This document shows positions 1 through 7,684 of a stretch of 64,000 bases of DNA, piece by piece. The stretch comes from CAVQXR01 sp046330455 (lineage in GTDB: Bacteria; Actinomycetota; Thermoleophilia; Gaiellales; Gaiellaceae). How positions within the stretch are numbered: position 1 is the stretch's first letter; every line of letters begins with the position of its first letter. The position numbers and the translations under genes were made by a program. Location of the stretch: assembly GCA_046330455.1 (NCBI GenBank), contig JAXLSU010000005.1:1-64000 (forward strand), read 5' to 3'. The notes under the pieces are model-generated. The model had not been told where the DNA came from, ran no database searches, and saw only the letters and a list, made by a program, of their open reading frames with translations.

Positions 1-514
1 TCTCGCCGCCGAGGAAGCCGTAGAACCGCTCGAAGCCGCGACCGAGCGGCCACTGGCGCTTGGAGGAGGCGAGGTTCATCTCGTCCTCGGCGCACAGGTG
101 CCACTTGCCCACGCAGTACGTGTTCCAACCGCGCTCGCCGAGCACCTCCGCAAGGTTTGCGCACTCGAACGGAATGTGTCCGTTCGCATTCGGGAACCCC
201 GACGTCGCCTCGGTGATGCAGCCCATGCCGTTCGTCGTGTGGTTGCGACCCGTCAGCAGGCACGAGCGGGTCGGAGAGCACAACGCCGTCGTGTGGAAGT
301 TCGTGTACGTCAGTCCCCGTTCGGCGATCCGCCTGATGTTCGGTGTCTCGATCAACCCGCCGTACGGCTCCATCGCCGAGAAGCCGACATCGTCGTAGAC
401 GAGATAGAGGACGTTCGGAGCGCCCTGCGGCGCGATCGGCTGCGTGAACGGCTCCCAGTCCGGCGTCGAGTCCTTGATGTCGATGTTGACGACGCCCTTG
501 AACGGCTTGCCCAC
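1..514 (-). CDS. Sulfatase (arylsulfatase family), C-terminus cut by window edge
   Basis: Type I sulfatase that would hydrolyse sulfate esters; the substrate cannot be told. Reading leftward from a GTG at 514, with a GGGAG Shine-Dalgarno about 8 nt upstream, 171 codons are open to the window edge. The family signature C-S-P-T-R-S is at residues 79-84; Cys79 is the residue that a formylglycine-generating enzyme oxidises in this family. The Asp41-Asp42 metal-ligand pair and a G-K-W-H segment at 136-139 are also in the expected order. The N-terminus has no signal peptide, so the enzyme looks cytosolic, unlike many secreted sulfatases. The following gene on the same strand is about 180 bp away and seems unrelated. 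No formylglycine-generating enzyme is in the window, so maturation is assumed. Confidence 0.85.
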   Translation of the reverse strand, partial: MGKPFKGVVNIDIKDSTPDWEPFTQPIAPQGAPNVLYLVYDDVGFSAMEPYGGLIETPNIRRIAERGLTYTNFHTTALCSPTRSCLLTGRNHTTNGMGCITEATSGFPNANGHIPFECANLAEVLGERGWNTYCVGKWHLCAEDEMNLASSKRQWPLGRGFERFYGFLGGE

Positions 515-691
515 GGCGGCTCTCCCTCGGAGGTGGATGCGGGAACGCAGGAATAGTGCACGGAGCCCGACGTCGGTGTCCACTCGAGATCCGGGCAGCA
601 CCCGGCGAGGCGAGGTGATCCAGGCGACGGCGCGGCTTTCGGCTCGTAGGGATTCGAGGCCAGGAACGCCGGCTGTCGTCCCGGGCGGCGG

Positions 692-1732
692 TCAGGTCTC
701 GAGCCTGGCGATCGCTTCGATCTCGATCATCATGTGCTCGTAGGCGAGGTAGGGGAGGCCGACCTGCGTGATCGCTGCCGGGCCGGGTAGCGACGGCCGG
801 CCGCCGGTGTCGACGTAGAACACGTTCAGCTTCACGATCTCCTCCCACGAGCAACCGAGGCCGGCCAGCACGCGGCGGATGTTCTCCAGGGCGATCGCGG
901 TCTGCGCCTCGAGATCATCGGGGGCGATCACGGCGGCCTCCGGCGTCAGGGCGACCTGGCCGCCCACGAACGCGAGCCCGCCCGTTGCGTTGCCGTGCTT
1001 GTACGGCAGGTGGATCGGCCAGTCCCAGTGACCCTCCGGCCACGACCAGTCGCGTTCGAGTGAGGATCCATCCTCGTCGAGGAGGGCCAGCACCTCCATC
1101 GAGATGAGGGCCTCGGCCGGATCGAGCACGGGCAGGGGGATCCCCGTGGCGGCCGGTCCCGGCTCCGCGAAGTACCGGGCACGGATCCGCGCTGCGACCT
1201 CCCAGTCCTCGGCGGTGCCGGTGCCCGCGTAGTAGATGTTGAACTTCGTGGCGTCGTCGAGCGAGGCGCCGAACCGCCCGACGAGCTCCCGGAGACACTC
1301 CATGACCTGCTCGCTCTGCCACACGATGTCGGTGGCCGGAGCCGCGACGGTCTGGGCCGAGGTGGCGATCAGCTCTCCGGCGCGGACGACGTCGGGAAAC
1401 AGGCCGTCACCGAGGCGCTGCGCTGCCGCGCGACTCGCGATCGCGTCGACCTGGACGAGCGAGCCCGGCTCGGAGAGCGAGGGGACCGGGATCGCGCTCA
1501 GCGCGGGGCGTCCGGCCGGGAAGTGTCCGGCCAGAGCGGCGAGCAGGTGGTCGCGATCACCCACCGCGTCACCCCGGTAGAAGACGCCGAGCTTGACCAC
1601 CTCGGCGAGCGACGATCCCTGCCCTGCCAGTGCGGTTGCGAGCGCGTCGAGCGCGGAGTCGACCTGCATCTCGAGCTCCGGGCCACCCCGGCCGAGCTGC
1701 CCACCGACGAACGAAAGGGAGTCCCGCGCCAT
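692..1732 (-). CDS. Protein of three fused RidA/YjgF-like domains
   Basis: 346 residues made of three consecutive RidA-fold (chorismate-mutase-like) units: about 5-105, 112-220 and 250-346. Each repeats the family order of an F-V-G-G-Q or similar opening strand, a long helix, a V-K-[LF] strand, a Pro/Ala loop and a terminal [IM]-E-[IV]-x-A strand. Canonical RidA is a homotrimer of ~128-residue chains that deaminates reactive enamines/imines, so this chain could form a pseudo-trimer by itself. The arginine needed for imine deamination is absent from all three loops (Leu78, Ala195, Ala320), which places it with the non-deaminating Rid groups. The ATG at 1732 follows a TACACT hexamer by 9 nt. 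The domain assignment is firm; the function is unknown. Confidence 0.85.
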   Translation of the reverse strand: MARDSLSFVGGQLGRGGPELEMQVDSALDALATALAGQGSSLAEVVKLGVFYRGDAVGDRDHLLAALAGHFPAGRPALSAIPVPSLSEPGSLVQVDAIASRAAAQRLGDGLFPDVVRAGELIATSAQTVAAPATDIVWQSEQVMECLRELVGRFGASLDDATKFNIYYAGTGTAEDWEVAARIRARYFAEPGPAATGIPLPVLDPAEALISMEVLALLDEDGSSLERDWSWPEGHWDWPIHLPYKHGNATGGLAFVGGQVALTPEAAVIAPDDLEAQTAIALENIRRVLAGLGCSWEEIVKLNVFYVDTGGRPSLPGPAAITQVGLPYLAYEHMMIEIEAIARLET

Positions 1733-1741
1733 CTCCGGGCG

Positions 1742-1747
1742 AGTGTA
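1742..1747 (-). promoter_or_regulatory. -10 hexamer TACACT for the triple-RidA gene
   Basis: TACACT on the minus strand ends 9 nt before the ATG at 1732, giving an mRNA with almost no leader. No clear -35 is seen. Confidence 0.5.
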
Positions 1748-1788
1748 ACCGGGGATCCGCCCGGGGTTCGAGCCCGGCTAGCCCGAGC

Positions 1789-2208
1789 TCATCCGTTCCG
1801 GACGTCGCCCGCGGCCGCCTCGACGACGCCGCGGTCGCGGTCGTAGCTGAGCATCGCCAGCGCGTCTGCGACGGGTAGCCAACGGGTCTCGTCGATCTCG
1901 TCGTGCGGCTCGAACGATCCCGAGAGGGGACGCATCGCGAAGTAGCGGACGAGCTTGTCGCGACCCTTCGCGTCGAGGTAGCGGGTCGACGGCAGCTCGC
2001 CCCCGAGCGCACAGCGAAGCCCGGTCTCCTCCTCGACCTCCCGGATCGCGCAGGCCTCGTCGGTCTCGCCGGGCTCCGCCTTGCCCTTCGGAAGCGTCCA
2101 GTCGTCGTAGGCCGGCCGGTGCACGAGCAGCACCTCGAGCGCACCTGCCTGCGAGCGGCGGGTGACGACGCCGCCCGCGGCCCGGACGGGGCGGCCGCTC
2201 AGCTCCAC
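1789..2208 (-). CDS. Nudix hydrolase
   Basis: 139-residue single-domain Nudix protein. The Nudix box is intact (G-x5-E-x7-R-E-V-E-E-E-T-G-L, near residues 44-66), so a Mg-dependent nucleoside-diphosphate-X hydrolase is expected. The substrate is not determinable; MutT-like (oxidised nucleotides) or diadenosine polyphosphates are the usual options. The GTG start at 2208 overlaps the stop of the upstream CYTH-CHAD gene by 10 bp, which implies translational coupling and suggests a shared job in nucleotide or polyphosphate metabolism. Some actinobacterial MutT proteins carry an extra histidine-phosphatase domain; this one does not. Confidence 0.85.
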   Translation of the reverse strand: MELSGRPVRAAGGVVTRRSQAGALEVLLVHRPAYDDWTLPKGKAEPGETDEACAIREVEEETGLRCALGGELPSTRYLDAKGRDKLVRYFAMRPLSGSFEPHDEIDETRWLPVADALAMLSYDRDRGVVEAAAGDVRNG

Positions 2209-3671
2209 GCGGCCTTGCCGGCGCGCAGGAGAGCCTCGAGCGCATCCGGGTAGGCCTCGCGGGCGGCAGCGCGGCGCCCGCGCTCGCGCTCGACGAGACG
2301 CCCGGCGGCGAAGGAGACGCCCTTGCCGCCGAGTTGTCGCAGCGCGCCCCTGATCCGTGCCTCGGCAACGACCGAGTCCTGATGCTCGCCGAGGACGTCC
2401 TGGAGCTGCTTGGCCGCCTGGATGAAGCGCGTCGCGCCCTTGCCCGCGACGGGCTCGGCGAGCTCCGCCGAGTAGCGGGCGCGCTTGCCCCGGATCCTGA
2501 GCGCGTGCAGCTCCTCGTCGGCAGGGGGGTCGCCGAGCGCCTTCGCCGCCTTCCTGAAGCGGCGGAACTCGGCGGCCGCGATCTCCGCGACCGAGCCCAC
2601 CTCCGTCGTGAGCCGCGGCTTCGCCACCGCCGCCTCGAGCCGGTCGAGAAGGGTCAGGTAGCGGTCGCTCCGCATCGCCTCGAGCATCAGGTCGCGATCG
2701 ACCTCGCGCTCGGCCTCGAGGAGCCCGTAGAGCCGCTGCAGCGGCCGTTGATCCGCCGGATCGAGCGTGCGCGCGTCGTCGTGCAGGCGCTCGAGCAGCA
2801 CGTCGAGGTCGCGGACGGGCCCGAGCACGCCGCCGACCCAGCCGAGCTCGGCGCGCAGCGACTCGGCCCACTCGAGCTCGAGCAGCGGCCGGGCCGCGCG
2901 CAGGAAGGCACGCAGGCGCCTGGTCGCCACCCGCAGCTGGTGGAGCTCCTCCGGATCGACGCCGTGCCGGGTGCCGGGATCGTGGGCGAGGATCGCGGCG
3001 AGCTGGGTCGCGAGCATCGTGTGCAGGTGCTCGCGAAGCGTGGCGTCGCGCGTCGGGACCGGAAGGGGCTCCGGCACCGGGAGGTGGAGCGCGCGGTAGA
3101 GCTTCTGCCTGCCGTCGCCCTCGATCGCCCCCGCCCGTTCGAGCATGCGCTCCAGACGCCGGAGCGACCTCGCCGTTCCCCCCGTGACCACGGCGTCGAG
3201 CTCGCGGAAGCTATCCGTCACGTGCCCGCCCTCGAGCCGCGCGACCGCGTCGACCGTCACGTCCGCGACCGATCCGTCGTTGCCCGTCAGGCGGACGCCC
3301 GAGTGGCGCGTCCGCAGGACCGCGACTTGCCGTAGCTCGGCCCCGCGCAGGAACGCGGTCACGAGCTCGTACAGCTCTGCAGGCGGTGCCCCCGGCCCGC
3401 CGGGCAGCACGATTCGCGACGCGCCGCCCGGGAGCTTCAGGTGCCAGGCACCGCGACGCGCCTCGACCCGCCGCCGCAGGATGACGCCTGCGCGCGCGAG
3501 GCGGTGATCGTCGCTGTCGAAGTAGGTCGAGGTGACGCTGCTCTCGGGGAGCGCCTCGCCGGGCAGGCTCGCGAGGCGAAACCGCGGGGTGAGGTCGAGC
3601 TCGAGCGTCAGGGTTGCGTCCGCGGCGGCCAGATTTCGAATACTACGGGAGCCGATCCGTGCCGCAGCCAC
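2199..3671 (-). CDS. CYTH-CHAD domain protein (polyphosphate-related)
   Basis: 490 codons from the GTG at 3671. The N-terminal third is a CYTH (triphosphate-tunnel) domain, recognisable from the T-x-E-x-D-L-like first strand, the Y-F-D-S-x-D-x-R-L segment, and R-R-R and W-x-L-K-L-P motifs. The C-terminal two-thirds is a CHAD helical bundle with two copies of the basic H-x-L-R-[VI]-x-x-[RK]-R motif (around residues 245 and 405). CHAD domains bind polyphosphate and CYTH domains hydrolyse or bind triphosphates, so a role in polyphosphate or nucleotide handling is likely. A better start may be the CTG at 3632 (codon 14): it lies 7 nt after a TAGTAT hexamer and directly before the CYTH fold. The gene is divergent from thrS and overlaps the Nudix gene downstream. 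Confidence 0.85.
   Translation of the reverse strand: MAAARIGSRSIRNLAAADATLTLELDLTPRFRLASLPGEALPESSVTSTYFDSDDHRLARAGVILRRRVEARRGAWHLKLPGGASRIVLPGGPGAPPAELYELVTAFLRGAELRQVAVLRTRHSGVRLTGNDGSVADVTVDAVARLEGGHVTDSFRELDAVVTGGTARSLRRLERMLERAGAIEGDGRQKLYRALHLPVPEPLPVPTRDATLREHLHTMLATQLAAILAHDPGTRHGVDPEELHQLRVATRRLRAFLRAARPLLELEWAESLRAELGWVGGVLGPVRDLDVLLERLHDDARTLDPADQRPLQRLYGLLEAEREVDRDLMLEAMRSDRYLTLLDRLEAAVAKPRLTTEVGSVAEIAAAEFRRFRKAAKALGDPPADEELHALRIRGKRARYSAELAEPVAGKGATRFIQAAKQLQDVLGEHQDSVVAEARIRGALRQLGGKGVSFAAGRLVERERGRRAAAREAYPDALEALLRAGKAAWS
3640..3645 (-). promoter_or_regulatory. -10 hexamer TAGTAT inside the annotated CYTH-CHAD start region
   Basis: TAGTAT on the minus strand lies exactly 7 nt before an in-frame CTG at 3632. 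The spacing matches other apparently leaderless genes here, and it favours the shorter protein. Confidence 0.4.
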
Positions 3672-3702
3672 CCGTCCCCGGCGTGGCCTTCGGCCGGCCC
3701 GT

Positions 3703-3708
3703 TAGTCT
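3703..3708 (+). promoter_or_regulatory. -10 hexamer TAGTCT for thrS
   Basis: TAGTCT ends 7 nt before the GTG of thrS, so the predicted transcription start coincides with the start codon (leaderless). No T-box or other leader fits in the gap. Confidence 0.6.
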
Positions 3709-3715
3709 CTGAGCC

Positions 3716-5617
3716 GTGCGCGTGACCCTTCCCGACGGCAAGGAGCTCGAGCTTCCGGACGGCTCGACCGGCCTCGACGCGGCGCGCTCGATCGGCCCGA
3801 AGCTCGCCGAGCAGGCGGTGCTCGTGCGCCTCGGTGACGGCAGCACCCAGGATCTCCGGCTACCGCTTCCCGACGGGGCGCGAATCCAGCTCCTCACCAC
3901 CCGCGACCGGACCGATCCCGATGCGCTCGCCGTCCTGCGCCACTCGACCGCGCACCTGCTCGCCGAGGCCGCGCGTCGCCTCTACCCGGGAACGAAGGTC
4001 GCGATCGGGCCGCCGATCGAGGACGGCTTCTACTACGACTTCGAGTTCCCCGAGCCGGTGAGCGAGGACGACCTTCCGCGCCTCGAGGAGGAGCTTCGCC
4101 GGGAGATCGCCGAGGGCCGCACGTTCGAGCGCGAGGAGGTCGAGCGCGACGAGGCCCGCCGGATCTTCGAGGGCGAGGGGGAGCCCTTCAAGGTCGAGCT
4201 CGTCGACTCGGCCGAGGGGCCGATCACCTTCTACCGTCAGGGCGACTTCACCGACCTCTGCCGCGGCCCGCACCTGCAGACGGCGGCGCCGATCGGAGCC
4301 GTGAAGCTCATGTCGCTCGCGGGGGCATACTGGCGCGGTGATTCGAGCCGGCAGCAGCTGACCCGGATCTACGGGACGGCCTTCTTCGACCAGAAGGATC
4401 TCGACGCCCACCTGCACCGGCTCGAGGAGGCCAGGCGGCGAGACCACCGGCGCCTGGGCCGCGAGCTGCAGCTCTTCGAGTTCTCGGAGCTCGCGCCCGC
4501 GATGCCCTTCTGGCATCCGAAGGGCGCCGCCGTGTGGGGAACGCTCGACGACCTGCGCCGGCGCGAGAACGAGCGGCGGGGCTACCGCGAGGTGCGGACG
4601 CCCCAGCTCTTCGACGCCGATCTCTGGAGGACGTCCGGCCACTGGGACAACTACCGCGAGAACATGTTCACGCTCGAGGTCGAGGAGCATGCCTACGGCC
4701 TCAAGCCGATGAACTGTCCGGGCCACTGCCTCCTCTACGCCCAGCATCGGCGGAGCTACCGTGACCTGCCGCTCCGCCTCGCCGAGGCCGGCGTCCTCCA
4801 TCGCAACGAGCTCTCCGGCGTCATCCACGGGCTGCTGCGCGTCCGCCAGTTCGTCCAGGACGACGCGCACATCTTCTGCACGTACGGGCAGATCGACGCG
4901 GAGCTCGCCGGCTGCCTCGACTACTGCTTCTTCCTCTACGAGCTGTTCGCGCTCGAGATCCGGGTCGAGCTCTCGACGCGACCCGAGAAGCGCCTCGGCT
5001 CCGACGAGGAATGGGATCTCGCGGAGGAGGCGCTCGCGGCCGCGCTGCGCGGGCGCGGGCTCGCGTACGAGGTGAACGCGGGCGACGGTGCGTTCTACGG
5101 GCCGAAGATCGACATGCACATGACCGATGCGCTCGGGCGGAGCTGGCAGCTCGGCACCGTGCAGCTCGATCTCCAGATGCCCAAGCGGTTCGGCCTCGTG
5201 TACGCGGGGACCGACAACGCGGAGCACCATCCGGCCCTGATCCACCGCGCGCCGCTCGGCTCGCTCGAGCGCTTCATCGGCATCCTCCTCGAGCACACGG
5301 CGGGCGATCTGCCCGTCTGGCTCGCCCCCGTCCAGGCGCGCGTGATCCCGGTCTCCGACACCCATCGGGACGGAGCGGGCGCCGTGCTCGACGACCTGCG
5401 GGCGCGAGGCGTGCGCGCCGATCTCGATGACGCGGACGACACGATCGGCAAGCGGATCCGAAACGCCGAGCTCGACAAGATCCCCTTCGTCGTCGTGTTC
5501 GGCGAGCGCGAGGCGGCCGAGAGAACGCTGTCCGTCCGCGCCCGCGGCGACCGGTCGGTCGCGTCGGAGCCGCGCCAGGTCGTGCTCGATCGCATCTCGC
5601 AAGCTGCTACGCTGTGA
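3716..5617 (+). CDS. thrS: Threonyl-tRNA synthetase
   Basis: Charges tRNA-Thr in the cytosol. The 633 residues match the usual length of ~640. An N-terminal TGS domain (1-60) is followed by the second additional (editing) domain with H-x-x-x-H at residues 76-80. The class II catalytic core has the M-N-C-P-G-H zinc/active-site motif near residue 334 and the H-R-N-E-L-S-G segment. The C-terminal anticodon-binding domain ends near G-K-R-I-R-N. The GTG start is chosen because it begins the TGS fold directly and sits 7 nt after TAGTCT. It lies upstream of infC-rpmI-rplT, a common bacterial arrangement. There is no leader, so T-box control is excluded here. Confidence 0.98.
   Translation: MRVTLPDGKELELPDGSTGLDAARSIGPKLAEQAVLVRLGDGSTQDLRLPLPDGARIQLLTTRDRTDPDALAVLRHSTAHLLAEAARRLYPGTKVAIGPPIEDGFYYDFEFPEPVSEDDLPRLEEELRREIAEGRTFEREEVERDEARRIFEGEGEPFKVELVDSAEGPITFYRQGDFTDLCRGPHLQTAAPIGAVKLMSLAGAYWRGDSSRQQLTRIYGTAFFDQKDLDAHLHRLEEARRRDHRRLGRELQLFEFSELAPAMPFWHPKGAAVWGTLDDLRRRENERRGYREVRTPQLFDADLWRTSGHWDNYRENMFTLEVEEHAYGLKPMNCPGHCLLYAQHRRSYRDLPLRLAEAGVLHRNELSGVIHGLLRVRQFVQDDAHIFCTYGQIDAELAGCLDYCFFLYELFALEIRVELSTRPEKRLGSDEEWDLAEEALAAALRGRGLAYEVNAGDGAFYGPKIDMHMTDALGRSWQLGTVQLDLQMPKRFGLVYAGTDNAEHHPALIHRAPLGSLERFIGILLEHTAGDLPVWLAPVQARVIPVSDTHRDGAGAVLDDLRARGVRADLDDADDTIGKRIRNAELDKIPFVVVFGEREAAERTLSVRARGDRSVASEPRQVVLDRISQAATL
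5608..5613 (+). promoter_or_regulatory. -10 hexamer TACGCT for the infC leader transcript
   Basis: TACGCT lies within the last codons of thrS. Transcription from about 5621 would give infC a leader of roughly 200 nt, unlike the leaderless neighbours. Confidence 0.4.
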
Positions 5618-5620
5618 AGC

Positions 5621-5819
5621 CTGCAAGCAGGAGCACGCATCTCCTCACCTCCGGGGCCAGAGGCCCGTCGGGGGTTCAACCGAGAACCGGCGAGGATTCG
5701 CGGCTGCTGCGTGCAGCCGTTTTCGCGTCCACGAAGGAGGATCAACACAACTTGGTGATGGTTCCTTGAGGGGCCGGCGCCCCTTCGAGCCCGTCCGGCC
5801 GTCGGTCAGCCAGCCTCGC
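5621..5819 (+). promoter_or_regulatory. Structured infC leader region
   Basis: About 200 bp between thrS and infC without a normal gene. It holds several small hairpins (CCTGC/GCAGG, GGGCC/GGCCC, GGTT/AACC), a terminator-like hairpin at 5701-5723, a perfect AAGGAGG at 5734-5740, and a five-codon reading frame TTG GTG ATG GTT CCT TGA at 5752-5769. Its stop overlaps an in-frame TTG (5766) of the infC frame. Autoregulation of infC-rpmI-rplT by L20 or IF3 through such leaders is known in other bacteria; the mechanism here is inferred. Confidence 0.5.
5701..5723 (+). terminator. Terminator/attenuator-like hairpin in the infC leader
   Basis: Perfect 7-bp stem CGGCTGC/GCAGCCG with a 5-nt loop, followed directly by TTTT. 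It is the best intrinsic-terminator shape I found in the window, placed before the Shine-Dalgarno, so attenuation is plausible. Confidence 0.5.
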
Positions 5820-6392
5820 GTGAACGAGCAGATCCGCGTTCCACGTGTCAGGCTCGTCGACAGCGACGGTGCGCAGATCGGGATCAAGCAGCGGGATGAG
5901 GCGCTCGAGTACGCGTACTCGAAGAACCTCGATCTCGTCGAGGTGGCCGCGCAGGCAGACCCGCCGGTGTGCCGGATCATGGATTTCGGCAAGTACCGGT
6001 ACGAGCAGGAGCAGAAGGCGAAGCTCGCCCGCAAGCACCAGCTCCAGGTTCACGTCAAGGAGATCAAGTTCCGCCCGAAGATCTCGATTCACGACTACGA
6101 GACCAAGAAGGGTCACGTCGTGCGGTTCCTCGGGCAGCGGGCCAAGGTGAAGGTTACGATCATGTTCCGGGGGCGGGAGACGACGCATCCTGAGCGGGGC
6201 CACGACCTGCTCATGCGTCTCGCCGAGGACGTCTCCGAGCTCGGGCAGGTCGAGTCCGCGCCCGTGCTCGACGGACGCAACATGGTGATGGTGCTCGCCC
6301 CGAGAAAGACGACGACCAGCAGAGATCAGCCGGCAAAGGACGAGGCACCGAAAGAGACGGAGCCGGCAGAGGAGCAGGCACAGAGCGCCTGA
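5820..6392 (+). CDS. infC: Translation initiation factor IF-3
   Basis: Binds the 30S subunit and ensures start-codon and initiator-tRNA fidelity. From the GTG at 5820 the protein is 190 residues, opening with the canonical N-E-Q-I-R-V-P. The N-domain, the K-rich linker helix and the C-domain (K-x-T-I-M-F-R-G-R-E near residue 115) are intact, followed by an acidic tail. The start is uncertain: homologues usually carry a few residues before this motif, and the strong AAGGAGG lies about 80 nt upstream, so a TTG at 5766 reached by coupling to a tiny upstream frame is an alternative. infC is often translated from non-standard starts as part of autoregulation. It is followed by rpmI and rplT at short spacing. 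Confidence 0.95.
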   Translation: MNEQIRVPRVRLVDSDGAQIGIKQRDEALEYAYSKNLDLVEVAAQADPPVCRIMDFGKYRYEQEQKAKLARKHQLQVHVKEIKFRPKISIHDYETKKGHVVRFLGQRAKVKVTIMFRGRETTHPERGHDLLMRLAEDVSELGQVESAPVLDGRNMVMVLAPRKTTTSRDQPAKDEAPKETEPAEEQAQSA

Positions 6393-6403
6393 AGGACGGA
6401 GAG

Positions 6404-6598
6404 ATGCCGAAACAGAAGACGAACTCCTCCGCGAAGAAGCGGTTCAAGGTCACCGGTAGCGGCCGGATCTTTCGCCGCCACGCGATGAAGAGCCACAATC
6501 TCGAGAAGAAGAGCGCGAAGCGCCGCCGCGACTTCAAGCGCGACCACGAGCTCCACGAGTCGAACGAGCGCGCGCTGCGCAAGCTGCTCGCTCGCTAG
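6404..6598 (+). CDS. rpmI: 50S ribosomal protein L35
   Basis: 64 residues, very basic, with the family opening M-P-K-x-K-T-x-x-x-x-K-R-F and the K-R-x-R-x-x-x-H repeat region. Standard length. A GGAGAG Shine-Dalgarno precedes the ATG. Middle gene of infC-rpmI-rplT, 11 bp after infC. Confidence 0.98.
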   Translation: MPKQKTNSSAKKRFKVTGSGRIFRRHAMKSHNLEKKSAKRRRDFKRDHELHESNERALRKLLAR

Positions 6599-6621
6599 CT
6601 GGGCACCGAGGAGGAATCACG

Positions 6622-6993
6622 ATGCCGCGCGTCAAGCGATCCGTCCACGCACGCAAGAAGCGCAAGAAGGTCCTCTCCGAGGCCAAGGGGTACTGGGGGC
6701 AGAAGCACCTCTCCTACCGCAAGGCGAAGGAGCAGCTGCTCAAATCCGACGTCTACGCCTACCGGGATCGGCGCAACAAGAAGCGGACGTTCCGCCGGCT
6801 GTGGATCATGCGGATCAACGCCGCCGCCCGCCAGAACGGCCTCTCGTACAACCAGTTCGTGAACGGCCTGCACCGGGCGAACATCGAGCTCGACCGGAAG
6901 GTGCTCGCCGACCTCGCGGTGGAGGACCCCGCCGCGTTCGCGAAGCTCGCCGAGCAGGCGAAGGCCGCGCTCGGAGCCGAGCAGGCCGCCTGA
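6622..6993 (+). CDS. rplT: 50S ribosomal protein L20
   Basis: 123 residues, basic, with the L20 opening R-V-K-R, the A-R-K-K-R-K-K-V motif and Y-R-D-R-R-N-K-K-R. It binds 23S rRNA early in 50S assembly, and in several phyla it also represses this operon. GAGGAGG lies 9 nt before the ATG. Last gene of infC-rpmI-rplT; the next gene is convergent. Confidence 0.98.
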   Translation: MPRVKRSVHARKKRKKVLSEAKGYWGQKHLSYRKAKEQLLKSDVYAYRDRRNKKRTFRRLWIMRINAAARQNGLSYNQFVNGLHRANIELDRKVLADLAVEDPAAFAKLAEQAKAALGAEQAA

Positions 6994-7000
6994 GCGCCCG

Positions 7001-7609
7001 TCACGCCCGCGGCCGCGCGCCTTCAGGCCCGGGGGAGAGCTCGTAGACCATCTCGGTCGCCGCCGCGAACCCGAACGGCCGGCGCAGGTAGGGCGTGCGC
7101 TCGGTTCGCGTGGCGACGAACCCGAACCGCTCGTACAGCCGGCGGGCCGCGGGGTTCGTGTCGACGACGTCGAGCCGGATTCGCCCCAGGCCCTCCTCCC
7201 GGCAAAGCGCGGCGAGCTCGTCGAGCAGGCGGGTGCCGATGCCCTGACCGCGCCGGTCGGAACGCACGACGATCCCGTCCATCAGCAGCTCCCCGGGTCG
7301 GGGGCGTCGATCGAGCAACGCGAGCAGGGGCCCCCTCCAGAGTAGGCCGGCGAGGCCGAACTCCTGCCGGACCGTCCGCAGGCCGATCCCCACGAAGGCC
7401 CTGCCGTGCAGCTGGAAGCCGGCGAGCCCGACGAGGTCGTCGCCGTCCAGCGCAACAACCGCCCGGTCTGGCTGCAGCGTCCGCGCGAGCAGCTCGACTC
7501 CACGGGCCGGGGGACCGAGCGGCAGCCTCAGCTTGCGCTCGAAGGCCTGCCAGTAGAGCCCGGCAGCCTCCGCGCGCTGCGATTCGGCCAGCCCGCGCTC
7601 GATCCGCAC
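7001..7609 (-). CDS. GNAT-family N-acetyltransferase
   Basis: 202 residues from a GTG at 7609. The acetyl-CoA signature is clear: a V-V-R-S-D-R-R-G-Q-G-I-G pyrophosphate-binding loop near residue 130, followed by the N-P-A-A-R-R-L-Y-E-R-F-G-F motif typical of the last GNAT helix. The acceptor is unknown. Long open sequence continues upstream in this frame, but it runs antisense to the divergent methyltransferase and is not GNAT-like. The GTG lies 8 nt after TTGAAT, consistent with a short-leader promoter. Confidence 0.8.
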   Translation of the reverse strand: MRIERGLAESQRAEAAGLYWQAFERKLRLPLGPPARGVELLARTLQPDRAVVALDGDDLVGLAGFQLHGRAFVGIGLRTVRQEFGLAGLLWRGPLLALLDRRPRPGELLMDGIVVRSDRRGQGIGTRLLDELAALCREEGLGRIRLDVVDTNPAARRLYERFGFVATRTERTPYLRRPFGFAAATEMVYELSPGPEGARPRA

Positions 7610-7684
7610 CGGGCGGGATTCAATCAGAGAAGCGAGCGAGGCTCCAGGGCTCCCGACCGCAGGAGGCTGGCAGGATGTGCGCTC

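Noticed and set aside
1761..1777. tRNA T-arm-like sequence (CCGGG-GTTCGAG-CCCGG followed by CTAGCCC)
   Set aside because: No matching 5' acceptor strand, D-arm or anticodon arm lies upstream within tRNA length on either strand; it is a chance palindrome next to the RidA promoter.
5427..5819. In-frame upstream extension of infC overlapping the thrS end
   Set aside because: It overlaps thrS in another frame and contains the leader hairpins; the IF3 family does not have such an N-terminus.
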